A stretch of DNA of 64,000 nt from Micromonospora_J zhanjiangensis. GTDB taxonomy: Bacteria; Actinomycetota; Actinomycetes; Mycobacteriales; Micromonosporaceae. The notes beneath the pieces were generated by a model. The model did not search any database, was not told where the DNA came from, and saw nothing but the letters and a program-made list of their open reading frames with translations. The stretch's first letter is position 1, and every line of letters begins with the position of its first letter. The stretch covers positions 62,001 through 126,000 of the forward strand of contig NZ_JBHSBN010000020.1 in the NCBI RefSeq assembly GCF_042650605.1, written 5' to 3'. The translations under genes were made by a program, and so were the position numbers. This document shows, in pieces, positions 35,030 to 42,500 of the stretch.

Positions 35030-35118
35030 GTCCCACCTCCCCGGGGGCTTGAACGTTCTGCCATAACACTAACCGGTATGAGGCCGATTCGGTCCCGCGC
35101 AACACCCTCGTCACTGAA

Positions 35119-35133
35119 CCTTGATCGTCAAGG
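35119..35133. terminator. Short stem-loop between hypothetical gene and arc
   Basis: CCTTGA (35119-35124) and TCAAGG (35128-35133) around a 3-nt loop, in the 214-bp gap that otherwise should hold the arc promoter. Weak; it may terminate the upstream transcript. Confidence 0.3.
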
Positions 35134-35243
35134 CCACTTCCGCAGGCGGACCGGACCGCTCTCCGGTAGCGTTTTGGGGCCACTCCGGCACCGTCGGCGC
35201 GGCCCGCCCGGACCGGCCGGTTGCCGCCCGGACCGGCCCGGTT

Positions 35244-35816
35244 TCACAGTGCCGGTCGGCCGACCACCGAGGAGACCAACCGGGCGAACTCCTCCAACCG
35301 GGCGATCTGCCCGTCCCCGCCGTCGTCGCGGGTCTTGCCGAACCGCAGCGCGTCGTGCCGCGGCGGCGCCGGGGCCTCCTCGGCGGGTGCGGTCTCGTCC
35401 AGCGAGCTGAGCAGCAGGTAGACGTCCACGCTGTCGACCCTGATCCCGCCGTCGGGGGTACGGGTCAGCCGCCGGCGGCAGCCCACCTCGGTGACCGTCG
35501 AGACCGGCACCACCCGCAGTGAGGAGGTCATCGAGCCGGCCGGGCCGTCGTCCGGCGGCACGTCCTCGCCGTGCCACAGGATCAACCGGCTGCCGTCGCA
35601 GATCACCACCTCCTGCCACACCCCGTTGACCTCGTTGACGAAACGCTCCAGGGTGAAGCCGAGCACGGCGGCGCCGCCGAGCGCGCCGTGCAGCGCCTCC
35701 AGGGCCAGGTCGGGGTCGCGCAGGTAGGCCCGGGCCGCCGATTCCAGATCCCGGTACGGCGACCAGTCCGGGAAGACGGCCGGCAGGTCACCCCCGTTGT
35801 ACGCCGGCCTGCTCAT
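35244..35816 (-). CDS. Unrecognised protein upstream of arc
   Basis: 190 aa, soluble, no membrane helix. Features: DWSPYRDLESAARAYLRDPD near the start, GFTLERFVNEVNGVWQEVVI, SRLILWHGEDVPPDD and VDSVDVYLLLSSLDETAPAE, giving an alpha/beta impression; the last about 35 residues contain HDALRFGKTRDDGGDGQIAR. I do not recognise the family. The start ATG at 35816 is preceded by GGAGG and overlaps the stop of a repeat-encoded mini-ORF (ATGA). It lies between trmI and arc, so a role linked to protein or RNA quality control is possible but unproven. Confidence 0.72.
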   Translation of the reverse strand: MSRPAYNGGDLPAVFPDWSPYRDLESAARAYLRDPDLALEALHGALGGAAVLGFTLERFVNEVNGVWQEVVICDGSRLILWHGEDVPPDDGPAGSMTSSLRVVPVSTVTEVGCRRRLTRTPDGGIRVDSVDVYLLLSSLDETAPAEEAPAPPRHDALRFGKTRDDGGDGQIARLEEFARLVSSVVGRPAL

Positions 35817-35896
35817 GCCGGCCCTCCGCTGCGCTCCGGCCCGTCATGAGGCGCATCCGCGCCGAGCTTGATGATTCGCTCGCTCCGCTCCCTCAT
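35813..35896 (-). CDS. Repeat-encoded mini-ORF (27 codons) linking trmI and the next gene
   Basis: Starts at ATG 35896 (GGAGAG 5 nt upstream), reads MRERSERIIKLGADA and ends ERSGGPA; its TGA at 35813-35815 overlaps the ATG at 35816 of the next gene. The peptide resembles the MSERSGGPT mini-ORF at 40591. Probably acts through translation rather than as a protein. Confidence 0.5.
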   Translation of the reverse strand: MRERSERIIKLGADAPHDGPERSGGPA

Positions 35897-35923
35897 GCCG
35901 GCTCTCCAGCGCGCTCCGACCCG
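35814..35923 (-). repeat. Two diverged copies of a start-site repeat, 80 bp apart
   Basis: Plus-strand copies beginning CATGCCGGCCCTCCGCTGCG (35814) and CATGCCGGCTCTCCAGCGCG (35894) match at 25 of 30 positions. On the minus strand each reads as a purine-rich ribosome-binding site followed by GCATGAG. They fill the gap between the trmI stop and the next gene. Confidence 0.8.
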
Positions 35924-35933
35924 CCAGGACACG

Positions 35934-36920
35934 TCACCGGGCGGCCTCCTCCTGGCCGGGTCCGCCGTCCACGGCCGCGCCGTCGGCGGTCGCGGTCGCC
36001 GCGCCGGCGGCCGGGCCCGCCTGCCGCAGCCCCTGCTTGCGCAGCGCGTACGCCTCGGCGCCCTTGCTCGGCTTGCGCCGCCGGGCCGGTGCGGTGACGC
36101 CCGGCGCCAACCGCCGGGAGGAGACCAGGAAGGCGGTGTGGGCGATCATGCGATGGTCCGGTCGGACGGCGAGCCCGTCGGCGTGCCAGTCGCGGACCAG
36201 CGACTCCCAGGCCCGGGGCTCGGTGAACCCGCCGCGCTCGCGGAGCGCCTCCACCAATTCCGACAGCTGGGGAGTGGTCGCCACGTAACCGATGAACACC
36301 CCACCGGGGATCAGCGCCCGCTCCACCAGGTCGAGCGCCTCCCAGGGGGTCAGCATGTCCAGGATGATCCGGTCGAATCCGACCTCCGGGCAGTCGGCCA
36401 CGTCGCCGACGTGCAGTCGCCACGCCGGATGCGGTCCGCCGAAGAACTCCTCGACGTTACGCCGGGCAATCTCCGCGAAGTCGGGCCGCAACTCGTACGA
36501 GTGCACCTCGCCCCCGGTGCCGACGGCCCGCAGCAGGGAGCAGGTCAGGGCGCCCGAGCCGGCGCCCGCCTCGAGTACCTTGGCGCCGGGGAAGACGTCC
36601 CCCATGGCGACGATCTGCGCGGCGTCCTTGGGGTAGATGACCTGGGCGCCGCGCGGCATCGAGAGCACGTAGTCGGCCAGCAGCGGCCGCAGCGCGAGGT
36701 AGGCGGTGCCCCCGGCGGAGCTGACCACGCTGCCGTCCGGCAGGCCGATCAACGCGTCGTGCTCCAGCGCGCCCCGGTGGGTGTGGAAAGATCTGCCCGG
36801 TTCGAGGGTGATCGTGTGCATTCGCCCCTTGGGGTCGGTCAGCTGCACCCGGTCACCCGGGCGGAACTCGCCCCGGCGTACCGCGGGCGGCGCCGGAACG
36901 TCGACGGGCCGCGCGGTCAT
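35934..36920 (-). CDS. trmI: tRNA (adenine-58-N1)-methyltransferase TrmI
   Basis: 328 aa. The N-terminal domain has GDRVQLTDPKGRMHTITLEP and SFHTHRGALEHDALIG; the class I SAM site is VLEAGAGSGALTCSLLRAVG; DRIILDMLTPWEALDLVERA and FIGYVATTPQ contain the catalytic residues. Methylates A58 in the T-loop of tRNA as a tetramer. Syntenic with the mycobacterial proteasome region. The last about 50 residues (ARRRKPSKGAEAYALRKQGL onward) are basic then Ala/Gly-rich. Confidence 0.94.
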   Translation of the reverse strand: MTARPVDVPAPPAVRRGEFRPGDRVQLTDPKGRMHTITLEPGRSFHTHRGALEHDALIGLPDGSVVSSAGGTAYLALRPLLADYVLSMPRGAQVIYPKDAAQIVAMGDVFPGAKVLEAGAGSGALTCSLLRAVGTGGEVHSYELRPDFAEIARRNVEEFFGGPHPAWRLHVGDVADCPEVGFDRIILDMLTPWEALDLVERALIPGGVFIGYVATTPQLSELVEALRERGGFTEPRAWESLVRDWHADGLAVRPDHRMIAHTAFLVSSRRLAPGVTAPARRRKPSKGAEAYALRKQGLRQAGPAAGAATATADGAAVDGGPGQEEAAR

Positions 36921-36984
36921 CCGGACAGCCCGTCGCGCTCGACGTCGCGGGGGTGGGGCCGACCGCGTCGGCCGCTGTGCTGGA

Positions 36985-38136
36985 TCACGTGTTCTTCATC
37001 TCTCGTTTCGGTTCGAGGAGCTGCGCCAGGTCGGCGACGTGCAGGACGCCGACCACATCTTCGCCTGACGTCACGACGTACTGTGCGCCCGGGTGGCTCT
37101 GCACGGCCTGGATCACCTGCTCGCCGGAGAGCCCGACCGGCAGGCTCGGCACGCCGTCGAGCGCCCGGGCCACCGTGTCCACCGACACCCAGGGTCGGCG
37201 CGCGGCCGGCACCGCGTCGGCGGCGGTGTGGTCGACCAGGGCCACCAACCGGCCGGACGAGTCGGTCACCCCGAGCGCGACGCCCGGCCCCACCTCGGCA
37301 CCGCGCCGCTGGGCCTCGCCCAGCGGGGTACCCGTCGGCACCCGGAACACCGGCCGGGCCAGCCGGGCCAGATCGATCAACGGGAAACGGCGGCTGATCC
37401 GGGCGACCCGGATCGACTGGCCGGCGCCCTGCCAGAGGGTGAACGCCACCAGCAGCATCAGCGCCAGACCGAGCGGGGCGAGCACGCCGATCCAGGTCAG
37501 CAACGCGACCCCGACCGCGGTGGCGCCGGCGACCGCCCGACCGACCCAGCCGGCCACCTCGGTGCCGCGGTGCCGGTCCCGAGTGACCGCCCAGACCACC
37601 GCCCGCAGCGCCCGTCCGCCGTCCAGCGGCAGCCCGGGCAGGCTGTTGAAGACCGCGACCAGCAGGTTGCTGACCGCCAACTGGAAGGTCAACTGGTCGG
37701 GCAGCGTCCGGTCCGGCAGCGCCACGGTGGCCAGCACCGCCACCAGCCCGAGCACCAGCGACACCGCCGGCCCGGCGAGCGAGACCAGCAGGTCCACCCG
37801 GGGGCTGGGCGCGTCCCGGTCCATCTCCGTGTAACCGCCCAGCAGTTCCAGCGTGATGCCGCGTACCCCGATGCCGAACCGGCGGGCGGTCACCGCGTGT
37901 CCCAACTCGTGCAGCAGCACCGAACCGAGCAGGCAGACGACGAACCCGAAGCCGACCAGGTAGCCGGCGGCCTGGGACAGCTCCAACCGGTGCCGGACGT
38001 ACTCGCCGTAGCTGACCGTGACCAGCACCGCCAGCAGCACCATGGAGACGTTGAGAAAGACCGGAACGCCGAACACCCGACCGACGCGCAGGCCGGTTCG
38101 CCGCTCGGCCGGACGTCGGGGTGAGGTGTCCTCCAT
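36985..38136 (-). CDS. Site-2 protease (M50) family metallopeptidase with CBS domains
   Basis: 383 aa. Membrane zinc protease: LLHELGHAVTARRFG (HExxH) in an early helix and NSLPGLPLDGGRALRAVVWA with the third zinc ligand. A pair of CBS domains forms the C-terminal about 130 residues (VFRVPTGTPLGEAQRRGAEV and YVVTSGEDVVGVLHVADLAQ), suggesting adenosine-nucleotide regulation. Probably cleaves transmembrane substrates. The ATG at 38136 is divergent from the RecB-like gene. Confidence 0.88.
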   Translation of the reverse strand: MEDTSPRRPAERRTGLRVGRVFGVPVFLNVSMVLLAVLVTVSYGEYVRHRLELSQAAGYLVGFGFVVCLLGSVLLHELGHAVTARRFGIGVRGITLELLGGYTEMDRDAPSPRVDLLVSLAGPAVSLVLGLVAVLATVALPDRTLPDQLTFQLAVSNLLVAVFNSLPGLPLDGGRALRAVVWAVTRDRHRGTEVAGWVGRAVAGATAVGVALLTWIGVLAPLGLALMLLVAFTLWQGAGQSIRVARISRRFPLIDLARLARPVFRVPTGTPLGEAQRRGAEVGPGVALGVTDSSGRLVALVDHTAADAVPAARRPWVSVDTVARALDGVPSLPVGLSGEQVIQAVQSHPGAQYVVTSGEDVVGVLHVADLAQLLEPKREMKNT

Positions 38137-38219
38137 CGGCTAGATGGTACGGAAACCGGCGGCCGGGTGGACGCGCCCACCCGCCGGACCTGTCGTACCG
38201 GTGGCCTAACCTTCCGGTC

Positions 38220-39209
38220 ATGACGGCGGAAACGGTGACAGCGCACCCGGCACCCACCCAACCGGCACCCGCCGGGGCCGACCCGGGGCCGGCCGGCCCG
38301 ACGGCCCGGATCAGCGCCTCGCTGTCGCCCTCCCGGGCGGCGGACTTCAAGACCTGTCCGCTGCTCTACCGGTTCCGCAGCATCGACCGGCTGCCCGAGC
38401 GGACCACCGCGGAGCAGGCCCGGGGCACCCTGGTGCACGCCGTGCTGGAGCGGCTGTTCGACCTGCCGGCCGCCGACCGTACCCCGGCGGCCGCCGGTGA
38501 CCTGGTCGACCCGCAGTGGCAACGCCTGGTCGCCGAGCAGCCCGAGCTGGCCGACCTGTTCGACCCGGACGACACCGCCGGCCCGGTGGCGTTCCTGGCC
38601 TCGGCGCGGGACCTGCTCGGTGGCTACTTCAGCGTGGAGGACCCGTCCCGGCTCGAACCGGCCGAACGGGAGACGTTGATCTCCACCGTCGTGGACGACC
38701 GGTTGTTGATCCGCGGCTACGTCGACCGGCTGGACGTGGCGCCCGACGGCGCGCTGCGGGTGGTCGACTACAAGACCGGTGGCGCGCCGCGCGAGGCGTT
38801 CGAGGCGCGGGCGTTGTTCCAGCTCAAGTTCTACGCCCTGGTGCTGTGGCGGACCCGTGGCGTGGTGCCGCGGGTGCTCCGCCTGCTCTACCTCAAGGAC
38901 GAGGAGATCTGCGACTACGCCCCGGACGCGGAGGAGCTGGCCCGGTTCGAGCGGACCCTGCTGGCCCTGTGGCGGGCCATCGAGCAGGCCACCGAGGCGC
39001 GCGACTTCCGGCCCAAGCCGAGCAAGCTGTGCGGCTGGTGCAGCTACCAGGCGCACTGCCCGGAGTTCGGCGGCACTCCCCCGCCCTTTCCCGAGCCGCC
39101 GACGGCCGGGCCCACACCGGCCGGACCCGTACCGGTGGGTCTGGTCCCGGCGGCCCGGCCCGCGTCGGCGGTCCCGGCCGACGCTCCCCCGCCCGGCGCG
39201 GATGAGTGA
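38220..39209 (+). CDS. RecB-like PD-(D/E)XK nuclease
   Basis: 329 aa. Nuclease motifs: SPSRAADFKTCPLLYRFRS, GTLVHAVLERLF, and LRVVDYKTGG (catalytic D...K). An early Cys (KTC) plus KLCGWCSYQAHCPEF near the end form the four-Cys iron-sulfur cluster seen in AddB/Cas4-type nucleases. Probably a DNA repair exonuclease; the adjacent trmI/M50 order is conserved near mycobacterial proteasome genes. The tail (about 40 residues) is Pro/Ala-rich. ATG 38220 is the chosen start. Confidence 0.87.
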   Translation: MTAETVTAHPAPTQPAPAGADPGPAGPTARISASLSPSRAADFKTCPLLYRFRSIDRLPERTTAEQARGTLVHAVLERLFDLPAADRTPAAAGDLVDPQWQRLVAEQPELADLFDPDDTAGPVAFLASARDLLGGYFSVEDPSRLEPAERETLISTVVDDRLLIRGYVDRLDVAPDGALRVVDYKTGGAPREAFEARALFQLKFYALVLWRTRGVVPRVLRLLYLKDEEICDYAPDAEELARFERTLLALWRAIEQATEARDFRPKPSKLCGWCSYQAHCPEFGGTPPPFPEPPTAGPTPAGPVPVGLVPAARPASAVPADAPPPGADE

Positions 39210-39230
39210 ACCTTTTCCAACCTGAACCCC

Positions 39231-39248
39231 GCGGCGCGCACGCGCCGC
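39231..39248 (+). terminator. Hairpin after the RecB-like gene
   Basis: GCGGCGC (39231-39237) and GCGCCGC (39242-39248) around GCAC, 22 nt after the stop. It sits within the open frame leading to the histidine kinase and argues that the kinase starts downstream. Confidence 0.4.
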
Positions 39249-39379
39249 CGTCGACCCCGGCCGACGACGGCCGGCAAGGAAAGGTGGAAAAAGGATCAGT
39301 GCGGGTCATCCCCGAGGAGGAGGCCCGGCTCGACATCGGCGATGAGTCGCCCGCCGCAACGGCGACTAGCGTCATTGTC

Positions 39380-40594
39380 ATGGACAACAGCGTCGCCGAC
39401 CGGCTGCGGCAGCGACCGTTGCAGGCCGACATCCTGTTCGCGGTGGCGGTGGCGCTGTTCTCGTTCGCCGTCGGGTTGGTGCCGGCCCCGGAGACCGCCG
39501 GCACCCCGCTGCCCGTCGCGTTGGGCCTGGTGGTCCTCTGCGCGGCGCCCGTCGCCGTGCGCCGGCTGCGGCCGTGGGTGGCCGTCGGGGCGACCGTGGC
39601 CACGTTCGTCGTCACCTCGATCGCCCACTACCCCACCGTCAGCCATGTCGTGGCCCTGCTGGTGCTGACGTACACGATGGCCGCCAACTGCCCGGCGAAG
39701 CCGGCGGTCGTCGCCACGGTCGCGTTGTGGACGCCCGAGATCCTGATCCCGCTGATTCTGCGGGCCGCGGGCGGCCTGGCCGACCAGCAGCCCGGTCCGG
39801 TCAGCGCGATCGGTGGCCTGTTGCCCGGGTGTGTCTTCTTCTTCGTCGGGCGGACCGTGCACGCCCGACGCACCTCCACGGCGGCGTTGCGGGAGCGGGC
39901 CCGGGTCGCGGAGGAGAACCAGCGTTCGCTGGCCGATCAGGCGGTCGCCGACGAACGCCGGCGGATCGCCCGCGAGCTGCACGACGTGGTCGCCCACCAC
40001 GTCAGCGTGATGGGGGTGCTGGCCACCGGGGCGCGCCGGGTGCTGCGCCGCGACCCCGACGCGGCCGACGAGGCGTTGGGCACCATCGAGGACACCAGCC
40101 GCAGCACGCTGCGCGAGATGCGCCGGCTGCTGGACGTGCTGCGCACCGAGACCGAGCCGGCCGCGGACCTCAGCCCGCAACCCGGGCTGGCCGGGATCGA
40201 GTCGCTGGTCGAACAGGTCCGCGAGGCCGGCCTGCCGGTGACGCTGCGGGTGGACGGGGTGCCTGGTCCGCTGGATCCCGGGGTGGCGCTGACCATCTAC
40301 CGGATCGTGCAGGAGGCGCTGACCAACGTGTTCAAGCACGCCGGGGCCGCGGCGACCGCGCAGGTCCGGCTCAGCTTCGGCGCGCTCTGGCTGATCGTGG
40401 AGATATTCGACACCGGGCACGGCCCGTCGCCCGGGCCCGGCCGGCTGGGGCACGGCCTGGTGGGCATGCGGGAACGGGTCGCCCTCTACAACGGCACGCT
40501 GCGCACCGGTCCCCGCCCGGGCGGCGGGTTCCGGGTGTACGCGAAGATTCCCGTGGAGCAACTTGGTGCACCCGTCGGCGGAGGTACGACATGA
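39380..40594 (+). CDS. NarL-type sensor histidine kinase
   Basis: About 404 aa. Five hydrophobic segments between residues 12 and 155 form a membrane sensor, followed by the HisKA_3 region RRRIARELHDVVAHHVSVMG with the phosphorylated His, and an ATPase domain (IYRIVQEALTNVFKHAG, then GHGLVGMRERVALYNGTL). ATG 39380 is used; a GTG at 39300 with an AAAGGA upstream is an alternative adding 27 residues. The stop overlaps a mini-ORF that leads into the response regulator gene. Probably controls the ABC exporter downstream. Confidence 0.9.
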   Translation: MDNSVADRLRQRPLQADILFAVAVALFSFAVGLVPAPETAGTPLPVALGLVVLCAAPVAVRRLRPWVAVGATVATFVVTSIAHYPTVSHVVALLVLTYTMAANCPAKPAVVATVALWTPEILIPLILRAAGGLADQQPGPVSAIGGLLPGCVFFFVGRTVHARRTSTAALRERARVAEENQRSLADQAVADERRRIARELHDVVAHHVSVMGVLATGARRVLRRDPDAADEALGTIEDTSRSTLREMRRLLDVLRTETEPAADLSPQPGLAGIESLVEQVREAGLPVTLRVDGVPGPLDPGVALTIYRIVQEALTNVFKHAGAAATAQVRLSFGALWLIVEIFDTGHGPSPGPGRLGHGLVGMRERVALYNGTLRTGPRPGGGFRVYAKIPVEQLGAPVGGGTT

Positions 40595-40620
40595 GCGAGC
40601 GCAGCGGAGGGCCGACATGA
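40591..40620 (+). CDS. Nine-codon mini-ORF relaying translation from kinase to regulator
   Basis: ATG 40591 overlaps the kinase TGA; it reads MSERSGGPT; its TGA (40618-40620) overlaps the regulator ATG at 40617. Internal GGAGG at 40606-40610 is the ribosome-binding site for the regulator. The sequence is a short member of the SERS repeat family seen at 18855 and 35814. Confidence 0.55.
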   Translation: MSERSGGPT

Positions 40621-41291
40621 GCGGCGAGCGGCCGGTGCGGATCCTGCTCGTCGACGACCAGCCGCTGCTGCGGACCGGGTTCCGGATGGTGCTCGGCGCC
40701 GAGGACGACCTCGACATCGTCGGTGAGGCCGGTGACGGTGCGGAGGCGGTCGACCTGGCCCGGCGGCTGCTGCCGGACGTGGTGCTGATGGACATCCGGA
40801 TGCCCCGGATGGACGGGGTGGCCGCCACCCGGACGATCGTCGACGCCCGGCTGCCGGTACGGGTGCTGATCCTGACCACCTTCGATCTCGACGAGTACGT
40901 GGTGGGCGCGCTGCGGGCCGGGGCCAGCGGCTTCCTGTCCAAGGACGTACCCGCCGAGGACCTGGTCACCGCGATCCGTACGGTGGCCGCCGGCGAGGCG
41001 GTGGTGGCGCCCCGGATCTTGAAACGGCTGCTGGACAAGTTCGCCGACTCGCTGCCCGATCCGGGGGCCACCGCGCCAAAGGCGTTGGCCGCGCTGACCG
41101 AGCGGGAGCGCGAGGTCCTGGTGCAGGTGGCCCGCGGCCTGTCCAACGCGGAGATCGCCCGGGCGTTGTCGGTGAGCGAGACGACGATCAAGACCCACGT
41201 CGGGCACGTGCTGACCAAGCTGGGCCTGCGCGACCGGGTGCAGGCCGTGGTGCTGGCGTACGAGACGGGTCTGGTGCGGCCCGGCTCCTGA
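40617..41291 (+). CDS. NarL/LuxR-family response regulator
   Basis: 224 aa. Receiver domain with VRILLVDDQPLLRTGFRMVL, phospho-acceptor Asp in VVLMDIRMPRMDG, and FLSKD; C-terminal LuxR helix-turn-helix LTEREREVLVQVARGLSNAE and SVSETTIKTHVGHVLTKLG. It is phosphorylated by the kinase just upstream. The ATG at 40617 has GGAGG 6 nt upstream, within a repeat-derived mini-ORF. Likely target: the ABC exporter promoter region at 41292-41732, which carries two palindromes. Confidence 0.93.
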   Translation: MSGERPVRILLVDDQPLLRTGFRMVLGAEDDLDIVGEAGDGAEAVDLARRLLPDVVLMDIRMPRMDGVAATRTIVDARLPVRVLILTTFDLDEYVVGALRAGASGFLSKDVPAEDLVTAIRTVAAGEAVVAPRILKRLLDKFADSLPDPGATAPKALAALTEREREVLVQVARGLSNAEIARALSVSETTIKTHVGHVLTKLGLRDRVQAVVLAYETGLVRPGS

Positions 41292-41732
41292 GCGGCCGGG
41301 TACCACCGACGACGGGGTGGGGTCGTCCCGTCGGCCGATCCCGGACCCCGCCCTCGGTCGTACCCGGAAATCGGCCGCGGGCAGGAGGGCGTGGGCACGG
41401 GCGGCGCCTACCGTTGGTGACGTCGCCGCTGGCCACGGCGGTGCGGTAGAGGGCTCCGGCCGCCGATCGGCCCGACCGCGGCACCAACCACTGTTACGTT
41501 CGGTGATCAGACGTGTCGTCGGGGTGGCGGCGGTCCGGCGTGTCCGGCGCCGGACACGGGCCGCGCGTTCAGGGGGAACCCTGAGCCGGCATCCGGGCCG
41601 ACCCGCAGCGAAAAATCCGCGTCCGGCTCCGCCCAGGGTCGGACGCTGCGGACGGTGACGGGGCCGAGGATGGAACCTGCCGGCCGGACCACGGTCCGGC
41701 CGGACCAGAGACTTCACCAGAAGGAGAAAACA
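41292..41732 (+). promoter_or_regulatory. 441-bp intergenic region upstream of the ABC exporter, with two palindromes
   Basis: No gene is seen. It holds a perfect 20-bp palindrome CGTGTCCGGCGCCGGACACG (41539-41558), then TCAGGG-n4-CCCTGA (41569-41584). AAGGAG at 41721-41726 is the ribosome-binding site of the ATPase gene. The palindromes are candidate sites for the adjacent response regulator. Confidence 0.5.
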
Positions 41733-42500
41733 TTGACCGCGACGGTGGCCAGCGACACGCAGGCTGCGGCCCGCGCCCGTGACGTGTGGAAGGTGTACGG
41801 CACCGGCGAGGCGCAGGTGGTCGCGCTGCGGGGGGTCAGTGCCGAGTTCGAACGCGGTCGGTTCACCGCGATCATGGGCCCGTCCGGCTCCGGCAAGTCG
41901 ACCTTGATGCACTGCCTGGCCGGGCTGGACGCGGTGACCCGGGGCACCATCGAGATCGGCGACACCACGGTGACCGGGCTCGGCGACGCCGGCCTGACCA
42001 AGCTGCGGCGGGACAAGGTCGGCTTCATCTTCCAGCAGTTCAACCTGCTGCCGACGCTGAGCGCCAAGGAGAACATCCTGCTGCCGCTGTCGATCGCCGG
42101 GCGGAAGCCGGACCAGGCCTGGTTCGACACGGTGATCGCGACGGTGGGACTGGGTGACCGGCTCGGCCACCGACCGAGCCAGCTCTCCGGCGGCCAGCAG
42201 CAGCGGGTGGCCTGCGCCCGGGCGTTGGTGTCCCGCCCCGAGGTGGTCTTCGCCGACGAGCCGACCGGCAACCTGGACTCCCGTTCCGGCGCCGAGGTGC
42301 TCGGCTTCCTGCGCCGGTCGGTGGCCGAGTACGGGCAGACCATCGTCATGGTCACCCACGACCCGGTGGCCGCCTCGTACGCCGACCGGGTGGTCTTCCT
42401 CGCCGACGGTCAGATCGTCTCGGAGCTGGTCGAGCCGACCCCGGAGACCGTGCTGGACACCATGAAGAAGCTCGACGGCGCCGCCGAGGCGGGCCACTGA
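41733..42500 (+). CDS. ABC exporter ATP-binding protein (MacB/LolD type)
   Basis: About 255 aa. Walker A MGPSGSGKSTLMHCLAGLDA, Q-loop FIFQQFNLLPTLSAKENILL, signature LSGGQQQRVACARALVSRP, Walker B VVFADEPTGNLDSRS and the H-loop MVTHDP. These match the LolD/MacB subgroup, whose partners are FtsX-like permeases such as the next gene. TTG 41733 has AAGGAG 6 nt upstream. Its stop overlaps the permease start by 1 nt (TGATG). Confidence 0.94.
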   Translation: MTATVASDTQAAARARDVWKVYGTGEAQVVALRGVSAEFERGRFTAIMGPSGSGKSTLMHCLAGLDAVTRGTIEIGDTTVTGLGDAGLTKLRRDKVGFIFQQFNLLPTLSAKENILLPLSIAGRKPDQAWFDTVIATVGLGDRLGHRPSQLSGGQQQRVACARALVSRPEVVFADEPTGNLDSRSGAEVLGFLRRSVAEYGQTIVMVTHDPVAASYADRVVFLADGQIVSELVEPTPETVLDTMKKLDGAAEAGH

